This document shows positions 37,137-48,150 of a stretch of DNA of 64,000 nucleotides, piece after piece. Positions within the stretch are counted from its first letter, which is position 1, and each line of letters begins with the position of its first letter. Both the position numbers and the translations under genes were made by a program. Source of the DNA: Nageia nagi (lineage: Eukaryota > Pinophyta). The stretch lies in NCBI GenBank assembly GCA_050084985.1, contig JBITNC010000001.1:127100001-127164000 (forward strand), written 5' to 3'. The notes below the pieces were generated by a model. It worked only from the letters and a program-made list of their open reading frames with translations, did not search any database and was not told where the DNA came from.

Positions 37137-37880
37137 TACATTTGCATTAGGGTCATTTATGTTTAATTGCATATGTAACATGCTAATAATGTATGAAAAT
37201 TTATATGTAATATATTATCACTTGAGTTTCACCCTGCTAGTATGAGCTACTAGTTGACCAAATTAAATCATCCTCATCATGGAATGGAAACTCTTGACTA
37301 AACTCAAAACTAGAATTTCATATGTACTCTAACTATCATAACAATATAAATGATACTTTAAACTACTATTATTCATCAAATCATTGTTATCCTTTCATCT
37401 AGATATAATTATCTCCAATGCATGTTCATTGCAACCTAAAATCAATACTTATAGATAATTAATTTTTTTCATCAAAACCAACACTTAGAGATGATATTAT
37501 GTATTTAATTACATTTTCATTAGGGTCGCTTATTTTTAATTGCATACACAACCTACTAACAAATTAACAATGTATGATAGTGTATAAATAAATGATTTTC
37601 ACTTGAGTTTCACCCTATTGGTGTGAGCTACTAATTAGCCAAATTAAATCATCCACCTCATGGAATGGAAACTCTCGATTAAACTCAAATTTTGAATTTC
37701 ATATGTACTCTAACTATTATAACAATATAAATGATACTTTAAAATGTTGATATTCATCAAATCATAGTTATTCTTTCATCTAGATATAGTTATCCCCAAT
37801 GTATGCATGCTTGTTGCAACTTGAAAGAAAAACTTACAGATGATAAATTTTTTCCATCAAAATCAACATTAACACACTTA
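37137..37880 (+). repeat. Tandem duplication of about 372 bp in the CACTA 3' region
   Basis: Two head-to-tail units, about 37137-37508 and 37509-37880. Both contain CACTTGAGTTTCACCCT, a TCATGGAATGGAAACTC block and CATATGTACTCTAACTAT. The units differ by many substitutions, so the duplication is old. Confidence 0.85.
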
Positions 37881-38506
37881 TTAATAATCTATCTTACAAA
37901 GTTGGGTACAATAATTTTAAACTAAAATATATATAGGTGTGAATAATATGGTAAAGGAATTAGTTATGGAATCACACATGGAATCAAGAATCAAAAAGTT
38001 CCTTTTTACCACTCTTTGGGTGGGTGACATATAGAGACAAAATGCATCTCTACTATTTAGTGTAACTATTAGAAACCTTTTTAGTGTCACTAATAGCATC
38101 GCTAAAGAAGACAGATGATGTTACCATAAGAGACATCATTTGTGTTGCCTCTCCATTATTTTGTTATCATAATTGGTGAAGTTTATAGTATTAGAACATG
38201 CAAACATTTTTGAAAAAAAATCCTTAATAGAATCATTAATAGAAACTTTTTTGGCATCCCTATTAGTATCACTAGTGAATATAGATGACATCACCAGAGG
38301 ATACATCATTAACATCATTCTTTTATAATTGTGGTGTTATCATTAAATATGTTGATCGTGTCCAATTTAGTGTCAATATATATAAATATTTTTCAAAATA
38401 ATATACTAATATGATGTGATTTTGGATGATGCTTTTTGGTATCGATAAAGTTTTTCCCCATTTAGTGACACCATGGACGATGCCTAATGATATTTTTGTT
38501 ATAGTG
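37881..38506 (+). repeat. CACTA subterminal repeat region
   Basis: Degenerate motifs of the type TTTTTAGTGTCACTAATAG, GATGACATCACC and ACATCATTAACATC recur in both orientations before the TATAGTG terminus. Such arrays are where CACTA transposase is known to bind in En/Spm. Here the role is inferred by position. Confidence 0.5.
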
Positions 38507-38959
38507 GTGGAAGACAAAGTTTGGTTATATCTCAATAAGGGGAGGTTACAAGGAAAAACTTATAAGGTATATACCATTTGATATTGTTGAGCAAGTGACT
38601 AAGAATGCATTTATATTGAATCTATCTACCTATATAAATATATATTCAATTGTAAATTTGGATAACTTAAAGTTGTTTGAACCATCCATGATCATTTAAG
38701 AGGAGGAAGAAATTGAACAAGTTTTTCCATTAGTTGATGACTTATATTAAAATAATATGAATGCACTTGGGGAAGATTCAATACTACAAAAGAAGGTTCA
38801 TACTACAAGGAGGGAACAACAAGAAATATTATTGGTTAAGTTAAAAGGAAAGATGCCTAATAAGGACAAATGGTATGACAAGACCAATGTGGATGAATTA
38901 TTTCCTTATATTCTTAAAAAGGGATATTTTGGAGACCAAAAGCCTCCTCGTTGAGGAGG
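38507..38959 (+). pseudogene. pol: Gypsy pol C-terminal tail (end of integrase polyprotein)
   Basis: Directly after the CACTA terminus the + strand reads EDKVWLYLNKGRLQGKTYKV, corresponding to the (G)DKVWL...L.....KL...Y.GPF segment after the plant gypsy integrase core. It continues with AFILNLPTYINI and then a 65-residue tail at 38757-38954 (ILLVKLKGKMPNKDKWYD) ending KPPR. The tail resembles the chromodomain-position segment of plant gypsy elements, but the chromodomain itself is not clear. Upstream pol is missing because of the CACTA insertion. A 7-bp hairpin/polypurine tract and LTR start follow. Confidence 0.7.
38943..38959 (+). promoter_or_regulatory. Hairpin containing the gypsy polypurine tract
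   Basis: CCTCCTC-GTT-GAGGAGG is a perfect 7-bp stem with a 3-base loop. Its right arm is the polypurine tract that would prime plus-strand synthesis. A TGTGATATGAAAGG LTR start follows at 38960. Confidence 0.65.
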
Positions 38960-39457
38960 TGTGATATGAAAGGGTCTATTTAGAAGATCAAATAACTTAG
39001 AGTGAAAATGAATACCAATAATCTTCATACTCGATGTCTTGTATATTCCATTAGAATTTGGTGACATGGATTTATAAGAAGGATAACATTGATGTTGTAC
39101 CTGCAAACCTTACACAACATCGATGTTATTGGATTGAGATTTTTGAAGAAAGAATTTGAAGTAGTTCTAGTTATTTAAAATCATTTAGGGCATTATATGA
39201 TTATTTTTCAAGCAAAGATTCATCGATTAGAAGCTATATCCTCTTATAGCTATGATTGTTGAGGTTGCAGATTTTGGTTTAAACTTGTGAGAAATATTTA
39301 TATAACCTTCTTGAAGATTTATTTAGTTTATCTTTCATAGTAGATGTAGATGTTTCTCACTTGTTTATCTAGTCATTATACTTATTTTGTTTTATTTATG
39401 GCACATATATGGTCAATTATGCTCTAGATAATATTGGATCCTTTACCTTTTATATGA
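38960..39457 (+). repeat. Probable start of the gypsy 3' LTR
   Basis: Begins TGTGATATGAAAGGGTC just after the polypurine tract. No coding seen. The LTR's right end and any partner were not identified. The LINE fragment begins a short way downstream, so the LTR may be truncated. Confidence 0.45.
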
Positions 39458-39639
39458 TTGATTTCAATGTCTATAATATTTGATTGCTATTTGGTTATAT
39501 TTATCTCATCCTTATCCTTCCACTTACTATATACCCCATTAGTCACATCCCTTATATTTATATTACTAACCCACATATCCCCTTTGACCATAATCTTAAT
39601 CATTTACATAGAAATCCTAAACAAACATCTCATCAACCT

Positions 39640-41330
39640 CCATCATATACAAGATCCCATCTTACAAGGGATATTTTCTCTAAAGCCCTTTATTGAATTT
39701 TGGAAAGCCTTTGATATTATCCCTAAACATCTCATATTTCAAAGACTTGAGAACCTATGGATCCCTAGAGATATTGTATCCCTTTTCATGGTATTACATT
39801 AATAATTAGTGGGTTAAGTGTGAGTTGGTTCTAACCTATTTGATAGGGTCTATAGTACTATTGGTGTAAAATAAGATTATCCCCTCTAACCTACTCTATC
39901 GAGGTTCTATATTGATGAAATTAAGTAGTTGATCTCAAACACCTTAGGCCTAAGTGTGAGATGTTTCCTTGATGATTCTATTGTTTCAATTTTTCTCTTT
40001 GCAAATAGTGTCATTTTTTTATCTCATACAATAGTTGAACTTCAATGTTAAGTTTACACCTTGAGTACCTTGTGTGATACTCATAGTATTAAAGTTAATA
40101 TTAAAAAGAAAAAGGTAATATCCTTCAATATGCCAAGAGTAGATAATCCCAAAACCCACTTGATTTTCTAACGGTAACCTATTAAGGTAGTCACTTCTTA
40201 CACCTATCTAGATATGCTCTTCATAGGTCCTAATTTTTCTTTATCCCAACATCCCATAATATATTGAATAAATATTTTACTATTGTTATTGCAATTAAGA
40301 TAATATTTTCAATTCCAGTTCCAAGATGTCATGGCAAAATATTTCTTGCCTCTTCAATCCTACTTTATGGATGTGAAGTTTGGGGACCTAACTTGAGGTA
40401 CTCTAGTTCGACCCACATCAAAATGGTTTTGGTCAATATACTCTCAAGATCCATTTGGGCCAAAATAATTACCCCTCATTCTATCATTTTACTTGAATTT
40501 AATGCATACCACATGTTAGTTATTGTATTATTCCATGTTAATAGGATTTTCAATAGGATTCATCACATGATTTCTATAGATTTGAAATCAAAGATATATC
40601 CTATCTTAGTGCTTAAATCCTTAATGAAACTTGTAAATAAAAGTATTCACTAGTGTTGGTTCTCATCAAATACCTCTTTCTTGCAATACATAGGCTTAGA
40701 TATCAAGCAACTACCTCCTTCTCAACTCCTAAATATGATCTCTAATCCATCTATCAAAGATAACAAAAGGATTAGGAAGGAAATCTACTCAACCTACCTA
40801 AAGACAACAAGGATTATATTGGAAAAATTATTTTCACCAAAACTCTTATATTATCTTAAAGTTTAATTGAAATTAGAGAATGGTGTTACATCCATCCTTA
40901 ATTATATCTAGCTACACATATCTCATTGTTTTCATTTTCCTCTTGACCAAATAAGGGTTTTCTCACACCAAATGTATATCAAGATAGACCACTATATCCT
41001 TAGAGACCAATATATATACAAACTATGAAACTTAAAACCTGATACTGAAGAGCATTTCATATTTATCTACTATGAAATTTAAGGTTGGTTCCATCAGTTA
41101 TTCAAAGATGTCCACACTTTAAAATCATAAAATGGATTATAAAGATCAAAAATATGTTGCACTTTATATTAAATAAGCCACATCTCTTAAACAAAAAATA
41201 ATTGCTAGTAAATCCCACAATACAACAAGTTTTAAACTTACCACATCTTGTTTTCAACTGTAGTAAGCTATGAATCAGAAGCATCTCATGCACCCTATAG
41301 ACTCTGGAATGATTACCATTGATGCATTCT
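39640..41330 (+). pseudogene. Non-L1 LINE: reverse transcriptase C-terminal half and tail
   Basis: The + strand reads KAFDIIPKHLIFQRLENLWI (39697-39760), matching LINE RT motif KAFDxVPR..LW.RL. A GVK-DYPL-PTLSRFYIDEI block follows (39858-39920), matching the GVKQGCPLSPTLFxLYIDEL motif. FLFANSVIFLSHT (39990-40030) sits where FADD/YADD should be, so the second catalytic D is lost. KVNIKKKKVISF and an ILLYGCEVWGPNLRYSS segment (40355-40400) follow, then TPHSIILLEFNAYHMLV. A tail with TEEHFIF (41045-41065) resembles the C-terminal Cys/His region. The motif wording differs from the L1 element on the other side of the window. It is 5'-truncated, as is usual for LINE insertions, with many stops. Confidence 0.7.
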
Positions 41331-44300
41331 TTTCAACATCGAATGGTAACAAATCCTCTTATCTCTTCATAAATAGGCTTTCTCCTTTACTCAAAATTGT
41401 TGTATTTTGATACTCCTTTTTGTCTATTTTTCACTCTTTTCAACAAAGTTGTACTAAGAGCTCCCTTACCCTTATTACATATATTTTCCTACAATCTAAT
41501 TGATCATTTTTGGTCATCCATTGACATTAGAATCAAAATTATAAATTTCACTATTTTTTAGTAACAAGTTTTACCACTTTATATTGTGTGTCATTAATCT
41601 CTTGGTGTGATTATTTTTTGTGGATTAAAGAATCATTTGAAGGAAGTTGTAGAGGTGTTACAAGTGATTTTGGTAGAGTGTCATTTCTAATTCTTTTATT
41701 TTGTATCAAATTTTTTGTAGGTCATCTCCTTCAAGTATCAACTTATTGAGGTAATCTTCACTTTAAAGGTATTGTTCAAAATCTTTATCTTTTTTCATAT
41801 GTATAATTTTTTTTATTTATCTTAAACATTTCTTTAAGGTAAGCTCTCCTTATTTGTTAATCAAATACTAATCATAGAAAGTTTTTGTATTTGATCTAAC
41901 AATGGTTATTTGCAATGCTTACCATGAAAAATGGTTGCTTTTTATAGAAACATTAAAAATTATAAATATATTATCATTTTTACTAGCATAACATTAATAT
42001 ATATATATATATAGTTTGTATTTGATCTTATATTTGGAAAGAGCTCATTAAGAGCTATTAATAGTTCAAAAACCACTTGAAACCAACTTACACTTTTTCA
42101 ATATATGGACATTTAAAGTTATTCATTCTTGCAAATGACTTTTTTTGTAATTGTAACAAATAATGTTTTTGTCATTATTTCAAATCTTATTATAAAGATA
42201 AAATTGTTTTATTTTTTTTACCATATATTTGGAAAGTACTCATCAAGAGCTTTCTAGTAGTTCAAAAATGTTTAAAATTGACTCATGGTTTTCAAGATAT
42301 AAGCATTTAAAGTTGCTCATTTTTTGCAAATCTAGATCCTTTTTGGGAAAAAAAAAAAAGCTTTTTTACTAAGAATAGTTGAAATTGTCATAATGGATGC
42401 CAAAAAGATTCGAACCGTTAACCCGTAGTAGAAAATGAAAATGATGTAAATGACTCCTCTTGAAATAAAAAATAAAAAATAAAATAAAAATCGACATATG
42501 AATTGAATGAGACTTATATTACTCAAATATTTAAAAAAGAATAATTAATATTATAAATCTTGTTAACATGATAATAAATATTAATTGGTTATTTAGTATA
42601 AATGGTTAAGTATTATATGCATATGTAAAAAATTGAATGCCTCTTTGAACCTACGAAGAGGGGTTTTTATATTGTTTTATCTTTGTCTTTTCTCACAATG
42701 TTAATTGCAAAAAAAAAGATTATATACTAGACTAATATTTCATCTATGCCTTACTATGTTGTTTTTAAAATATTTAGTTTGCAATATTATTTGTAAAATA
42801 TTTAGTTTTTAATATTACTGTTATTTTTATTACATCATCCTTTCGCGGATTTCTGTAATGTTCCTTCTAGTAAAAAAGCATGCCACGTATACGATCCGAG
42901 AACGACAAAGGGTGAAACTTGCAAACTGGTTGAAGCCACATGATTTTTTCCACTTTTTTTAACTAAAGCTTTTTAGGGGAAAAAAAAAAAACTTAACTAG
43001 TTCTAAATCTCTAAACATATTAGAGATGAAGGAATTTTAGAGGTTAAGGAAAAAAAAAATTTCACAAGAAAACCTTAACATGCAAGATCAAGATCATAGC
43101 TGAAAAAATTCACAAGGTTTCTTTTTGGTCACCATCTTCTTATAAATTAGGTGCACATTTAATTTTTTTCTTTAAATTAATTTTTATTTTTGTTTAATCA
43201 TTTAAATTAAGTATCTTTTATAAATTATTATATTTATTTTTTAATCAAACATATATATATCATTTCAAGTTACTTATAAAAAAATTTATTCTAGTTTTAT
43301 TTTTATTAATTTTTATTATGAACTTTTTAAAATTTAAAAATTTACTTTAAAAAGTTTTATGGAAAATTTTGATATATTAGAAAATATAATAAAATATATG
43401 ATAATATTTAACTCAAAACTTCTCATTTATATTATTAACTTATCTAACAAAATTGTTAACATTTGTTTTAGATTAAAACATGTAGAAAAAGAATAAGAAA
43501 ATGTTAAAAAAATATATTACAAATCCAAGATGAACATACTAAATTATCATATTCAAAAAATAAATAAGAAATAACATATTTAAAAGTTGTAGTACAAAAT
43601 ATACAATCATACCTGAAACCAATAAGTGAACTTCAATAAAAATTTGCACTTATAGATTCCCTTTGTTCCAATTTAAATAAAAACTTGATCAAATAAATAA
43701 TATGAATGATAAAACCACTAATATACTTTCTCCTACAAAGGATAATACAAATAAAGCATCCAATCTAAATCAAGAATGAGCCAATTGATATTTAAATTTA
43801 ATAATAGTAGGACTAGATGAAACAAACTAAGAAAATACATTAGAATCGGTCAAAACTAAACTTCAATCAATTCTATAAATCAATGCTAAAAAAATTACAA
43901 GTTGAAAGAGTAGGAAGAAAAATAAAAAATATGAAGAGATTAGTGCCTATTAAGGTGTCATCCTCCACTTTTTTAAGAAGATTATTTGTAGCTCTCAAAA
44001 TTAAAAGGAACAAGAATTTTTATTAATGGAGATATTATTTAGATCAAGTTGAGTTACATAAAGAAATAGAAAAAATGAAAGAATCAAGAAATGATAGAAA
44101 GATAGTTTTCATGAGATATAATCTTATACAATAAATAATAATAACAATCAAAGTTTAGGGTACTCCTATGGAATAAACAAGGGTCTCCATGGAGAAAAGG
44201 CCCTCAACTAAGTTGGGTTCCATATTATATATGTAATTTTTCTCATTAAAACTTAGGAACAAAAATTGACTTTCTAATATGGATGGATTCAATTTATCCT

Positions 44301-44483
44301 CAATTTAAAATAAACGAAATAAAATTATTTATTATTATAAATTATACTTAACCAATTCCTTTAAGTTAATTAAGAGAGATCCAAATTTTTGATAATAAGG
44401 GTAAATTATATTATCAAAGCATAGGGTTTTATACTAGATCCCAAAATCAATCACAAAAATGGTTTCTATAACTAGAAACTACT
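41331..44483. other. AT-rich spacer without a gene
   Basis: No frame above 65 codons and no element termini paired. It holds an old local duplication (42031-42335) and long A and T runs. The segment 43150-43450 is extremely AT-rich. Copia 1 is inserted at its right edge, so this is the pre-insertion DNA. Confidence 0.5.
42031..42335 (+). repeat. Local duplication, period about 192 bp
   Basis: Blocks at 42031-42142 and 42223-42335 share TATTTGGAAAG, AGCT, TAGTTCAAAAA and AGCATTTAAAGTTGCTCAT-like text. The spacer between them is T-rich. Confidence 0.65.
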
Positions 44484-44538
44484 TGTTGGAATGTATAATG
44501 CATTATTGTAAAGGTTTGTATGAAATTTTCTTTGTAAG

Positions 44539-44587
44539 TTCACTAATACTTAAGGGTATCATTTGATACCTTAAGTATTTAAGTGAA
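44539..44587 (+). promoter_or_regulatory. U3 palindrome of copia 1
   Basis: TTCACTAATACTTAAGGG plus TATC pairs with GATACCTTAAGTATT plus TAAGTGAA around an ATTT loop. It is about 55 bases into the LTR, well upstream of the TATA box. Confidence 0.8.
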
Positions 44588-44705
44588 TATAATAATGTAA
44601 CTTATCCTACACTCCATGTCATGAGCATGCCCCTTGGGTAAAAGGATGTGCATGTCATGCTTTTGTACATTGGATAAAAGGGTGATCCAAATAGGGATTT
44701 TGACT

Positions 44706-44713
44706 TATAAATA
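44706..44713 (+). promoter_or_regulatory. TATA box of copia 1 LTR
   Basis: TATAAATA followed by GAAGGCTCCC, about 222 bases into the LTR, aligned with the TATA boxes of copia 2 and copia 3. Confidence 0.7.
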
Positions 44714-44979
44714 GAAGGCTCCCTCTTTGTGATCACAAACCAACTTGTGGAGTAAAGTTATGCTATAGGATAGTGGTTAGAAAAAAAAAATAGAAGGATT
44801 GTAAGAGAGTTGTATTTGTGATTGAAGTAAAGATCTAGTTAGTGGATGTACTCCTAGTTGGAGGAACCACTTACATCTTATGTTGTGAGATTGGTTTGTG
44901 AGTTTGTTAGATGTAATTATGAGCTTTTATGTGATCTTGATTGATTAAAAATTATCTTGTTAGTGTTAATTCCTTCAAA

Positions 44980-44995
44980 TTGGTATCAGAGCTCC
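44980..44995 (+). promoter_or_regulatory. Copia 1 primer binding site
   Basis: TTGGTATCAGAGCTCC two bases after the LTR end matches the standard copia site complementary to the 3' end of initiator methionine tRNA. It is the best preserved primer site in the window. Confidence 0.9.
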
Positions 44996-47900
44996 TTGGA
45001 GGCTCCTTTTCACATCATTGGTGTAGAAGCTCATCTCAACTTGAAGGTCTTCATTCTTCAACCTTCATCCTACACTCTTTTATTGAGGTAAAATCAAGAA
45101 AAGTTATAAATATCATCCTTCTTGATTATTTGTTGAATTATTGATTTATGATACTAACACATATGTTATATGCTAGTTCATTAAAAAAAAATAGCAATAC
45201 AATGCAATTGTTATTTATACTAACACTTTCTATGTTAGTTGCAATATTTTTGATTACATAAATTGCTCTATGTATTGCTATTTTTTTTTTTAAAAGGAGG
45301 CCTTGTCTACCTTAGTTCTTCTATCAAAATAATTGTATTGTACAAATCTTTTTACAATTTTTTTATACTAACAAAAAGAAGCAATTCATATTACTATCTT
45401 TTTTTATTACAATGGTTTGCATTTCAATAAAAAGTTTTTATATATTAAAAAAAGCTTTTAGGTAAAATATATTATAATTTCTTTTAATATATCAAAATTT
45501 TGTTATTTTGATTTAGGTAATTATTTTTTATTGAGTGAGTTGCGCTGAGATAGTGCAGTAGTTCACCGTAGTAGTGACGTTGGAGAACCTTGGCAGTAAG
45601 CTACCGAATGGTTCAAAACATTTTGATTGCAAACTATAATTTTTTTTATTCTCTTTGACTAACCAAGAGAAACCTCTGATTGGCTAAAATCCTCCTACCA
45701 ATCCTATATTCAATCATCAACCTTATTCTTTCTCTTTCAATTGTGATCTATCTCTCACTAGCCATGATCATGATGTGGCCTCTTTTTATTATGGCATCTC
45801 TATCTTAAGGATGGCGAGAAAGGTAAAAGTAACTCATGACTATTTAAAACCCTTGCAATCATTCTCAAATCAATCCCTCTACCTGATGATGATGATATCC
45901 CTACCATAGCTCTCCACCTAGTGATGATGGTCTCCCTACTATAGCTCTCCACCTAGTGGTGATAGTCTCCCTACCATAACACTCGAACTAGTGATGATGG
46001 TCTCTCTATCGTAGCCTTCCAAAAACTCTTGAATAATTCACAAAAAGATGTGTGGGTCTATAGGGTTTGAAGGATAGAGTGGTTTCTCTTTCTGCATGCC
46101 TCACAGATGGCTTCCCTCCTCATGGGTTGCTCCTCCCTCCTAATCGAATCCTACCATCCCTTTGTCTCTACATGGTCTAGACTGCACATCATTCTAATAA
46201 TAAAATAAACTCCACATCATATTGTCATGGTATCATTTTCAAAACCCCTCCTTGGTTTCCCCTACAACCTCCACTCACTATCAACCTTACACCTCCCTTC
46301 CTCTTTTACTAGCACTCTCACAAGATGCCCTCCTCCTTATGCTATTTTTTTTGGACCTTGCCATGTCCTCCTCCTTGTGGCCCCTTTCCATATCAACCGT
46401 AGAAGATAATGTTGACATCAATTTTTGAGGGTCTAGACATATTTTTTATACAGCTATCGATAACATAAAAATCTTTAATCATATTTTTTCATGTTTTTTG
46501 TCCATGTTTTAACGTAATCTTCCTCTCACGACTTTCTCTTTGAGCTGGCTTATTTCTTTTTGGGTCTTTCTCCTCTCATTTTTTCTCACCTACTTGTCAC
46601 ATTGGTAGATACATTCTTTAGGGGCATTTAATTTATTTTTTCCTTTTACAAGCAACTTCTTTTTTCTCATCATAACACTATGTGTGGAGTTTCTTGCAAA
46701 AGGATCACTAACTTTGTTGACAAATTAATGCATTTAGGTAGAGTGTGATTTTAATCTGACACATTAATTGCATGAAGTGGAGCATAAATTTCTCCCTTCA
46801 TTTATTTTTTGTGGTTAAGTAATGATGGCTTCTTTAATTTGTTTAATTGAAATATTTGTACTTAGACATATAACCTTTTATGAAGATAATTATTTTTTTT
46901 TAGAAGATAAGTTTTTTAAGCATACACATATCTAAAATAAAGCTAGTATGCTATCTCTAGGGGATAATTTTTAAAGTAAAAAGAGGGGGAAATATTTGTA
47001 AAATTATTTTACTTCAAAATTCTTAGGGACTTAATTTTTTAAGTTAATTATACATGCTTAAAACTTAATTTTTAAGTCAATGATGGATGCTTAACACTTT
47101 TTTTAAAATTATAATGCATGCTTACTTAATTTTTTGATGCATGTTACTTATTGAAAATTTTTAAAGCTATGTGAATGATGCATTTTTTGCTTAATGCTTA
47201 AAGCTTAAATTTTTAATGCATGCTCAAGGCATGAAATTTGTTTTTAATTTAATGCTTAGGACTTAATTTTTTTTTAAGATACAAGCTTATGAATTAAAAA
47301 TGCATGTTGAGTATTTATCCTTATGCAAAAGACTTGTGCAAAATAAGAGACAATGTAAAGATGTGCTTTAAGGGTTGATAAACAAAATCCATTGGACATT
47401 AAGGTTTCAAATTGAATGGATGATATTTTATTCATGCTCCTTACTTCATATTTCATTTTTTGCTCATGCAAATAAAAATGCAAACATTGATATGAGCAAC
47501 CCCCTAAAATGAACACATCCGCATGTACATTCTGCAACATGACTTGTTTGAGGAGCTATTAGGTGAGGATAGGTAGATTGGATCCTTTAAGTTTTACAAT
47601 CCAAATGATGAAAAATTTGTACTTATTAATTACCCTAATTCCTCTATGAATCTAGATTTAATTCCAATAGGTGGACAAGTATGTGTGTAGTGATACCACA
47701 TATTAACACATCCATTCAGGGATTATCCTGATAACCTAGGAGGACAACTTGAAACCTAATCAAGAGTAATAATTTGGCCAATTCAATAAACATTGAAACC
47801 TTGAAAAATAGCTAGTGCTTCTCCTTGTAAGAGTATATTATTTCCCAAGGGGAACTGATTGAGGATTGGTAGGACTTGGACTCCTCTTATGTGGGCATCC

Positions 47901-48150
47901 AAGTGAAGGCCTAATTTTAGACAAGAAAATAAGCCTCAACAATGTCACTCTACATCTACAGTTCTTGAGATGAGAAATGCATTTAGGCACATAGGTTATT
48001 ATTTGAATTGTAAAATATTTGCACTTATGAATCAAATCAAGCATGTCTTTAGTGTTAAATGTAACTTGTATTATTTACTTGGTTAAAACTTAACAATTAA
48101 TATTATTTATTAAAACCACATGCTTATTATTTCACATTCTTATGTAGTAA
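44996..48150 (+). other. Long untranslated leader of copia 1
   Basis: 3.15 kb separate the primer site from gag. In order: a start region shared with copia 2; a GAGGTAAAA donor-like site (GT at 45088) and TACTAAC (45152); small hairpins; a GC-richer patch (45535-45620); a tandem array on CTCTCCACCTAGTGATGATGG (45885-46015); a C/T-rich block to about 46420; a zone dense in GCATGC/ATGCAT motifs (47040-47300); and a block well conserved with copia 2 (47310-47950). No gene is claimed in it. The short frames at 46222-46428 are low-complexity. Confidence 0.7.
45885..46015 (+). repeat. Tandem array in copia 1 leader
   Basis: Three to four units of about 35-54 bp built on CTCTCCACCTAGTGATGATG and GTCTCCCTACCATAG, with degeneration in the last unit. 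Confidence 0.7.

Larger units (their letters stand above)
34557..38506 (+). mobile_element. CACTA (En/Spm) transposon remains with intact right terminus
   Basis: The right end reads TTTTTGTTATAGTG at 38506, the reverse complement of a CACTATAACAAAA terminal repeat. It is preceded by a subterminal zone with repeated TGATGTCACC and AGTGTCACTAATAG-like motifs. Inside are two regions typical of CACTA transposase genes: a DUF4218-like exon (35123-35448) and a DUF4216-like region (36650-37060). No matching left terminus was found, and the transposase catalytic core that should lie upstream is absent. The left part has been removed or lies beyond the nested gypsy elements. It interrupts the pol tail of a gypsy element at 38507. 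Confidence 0.7.
44484..44977 (+). repeat. 5' LTR of copia element 1
   Basis: Begins TGTTGGAATGTATAATGC and ends TAATTCCTTCA. It shares the U3 palindrome, the CTTATCCTACACTCCAT block and the TATA region with copia 3. The last 77 bp differ from the 3' LTR remnant at six positions. Confidence 0.9.

Noticed and set aside
42395-42430. tRNA-like T-arm text (GGTTCGAATC on the minus strand)
   Set aside because: No acceptor, D or anticodon arm could be built around it. Treated as chance or a very old SINE/tRNA scrap.
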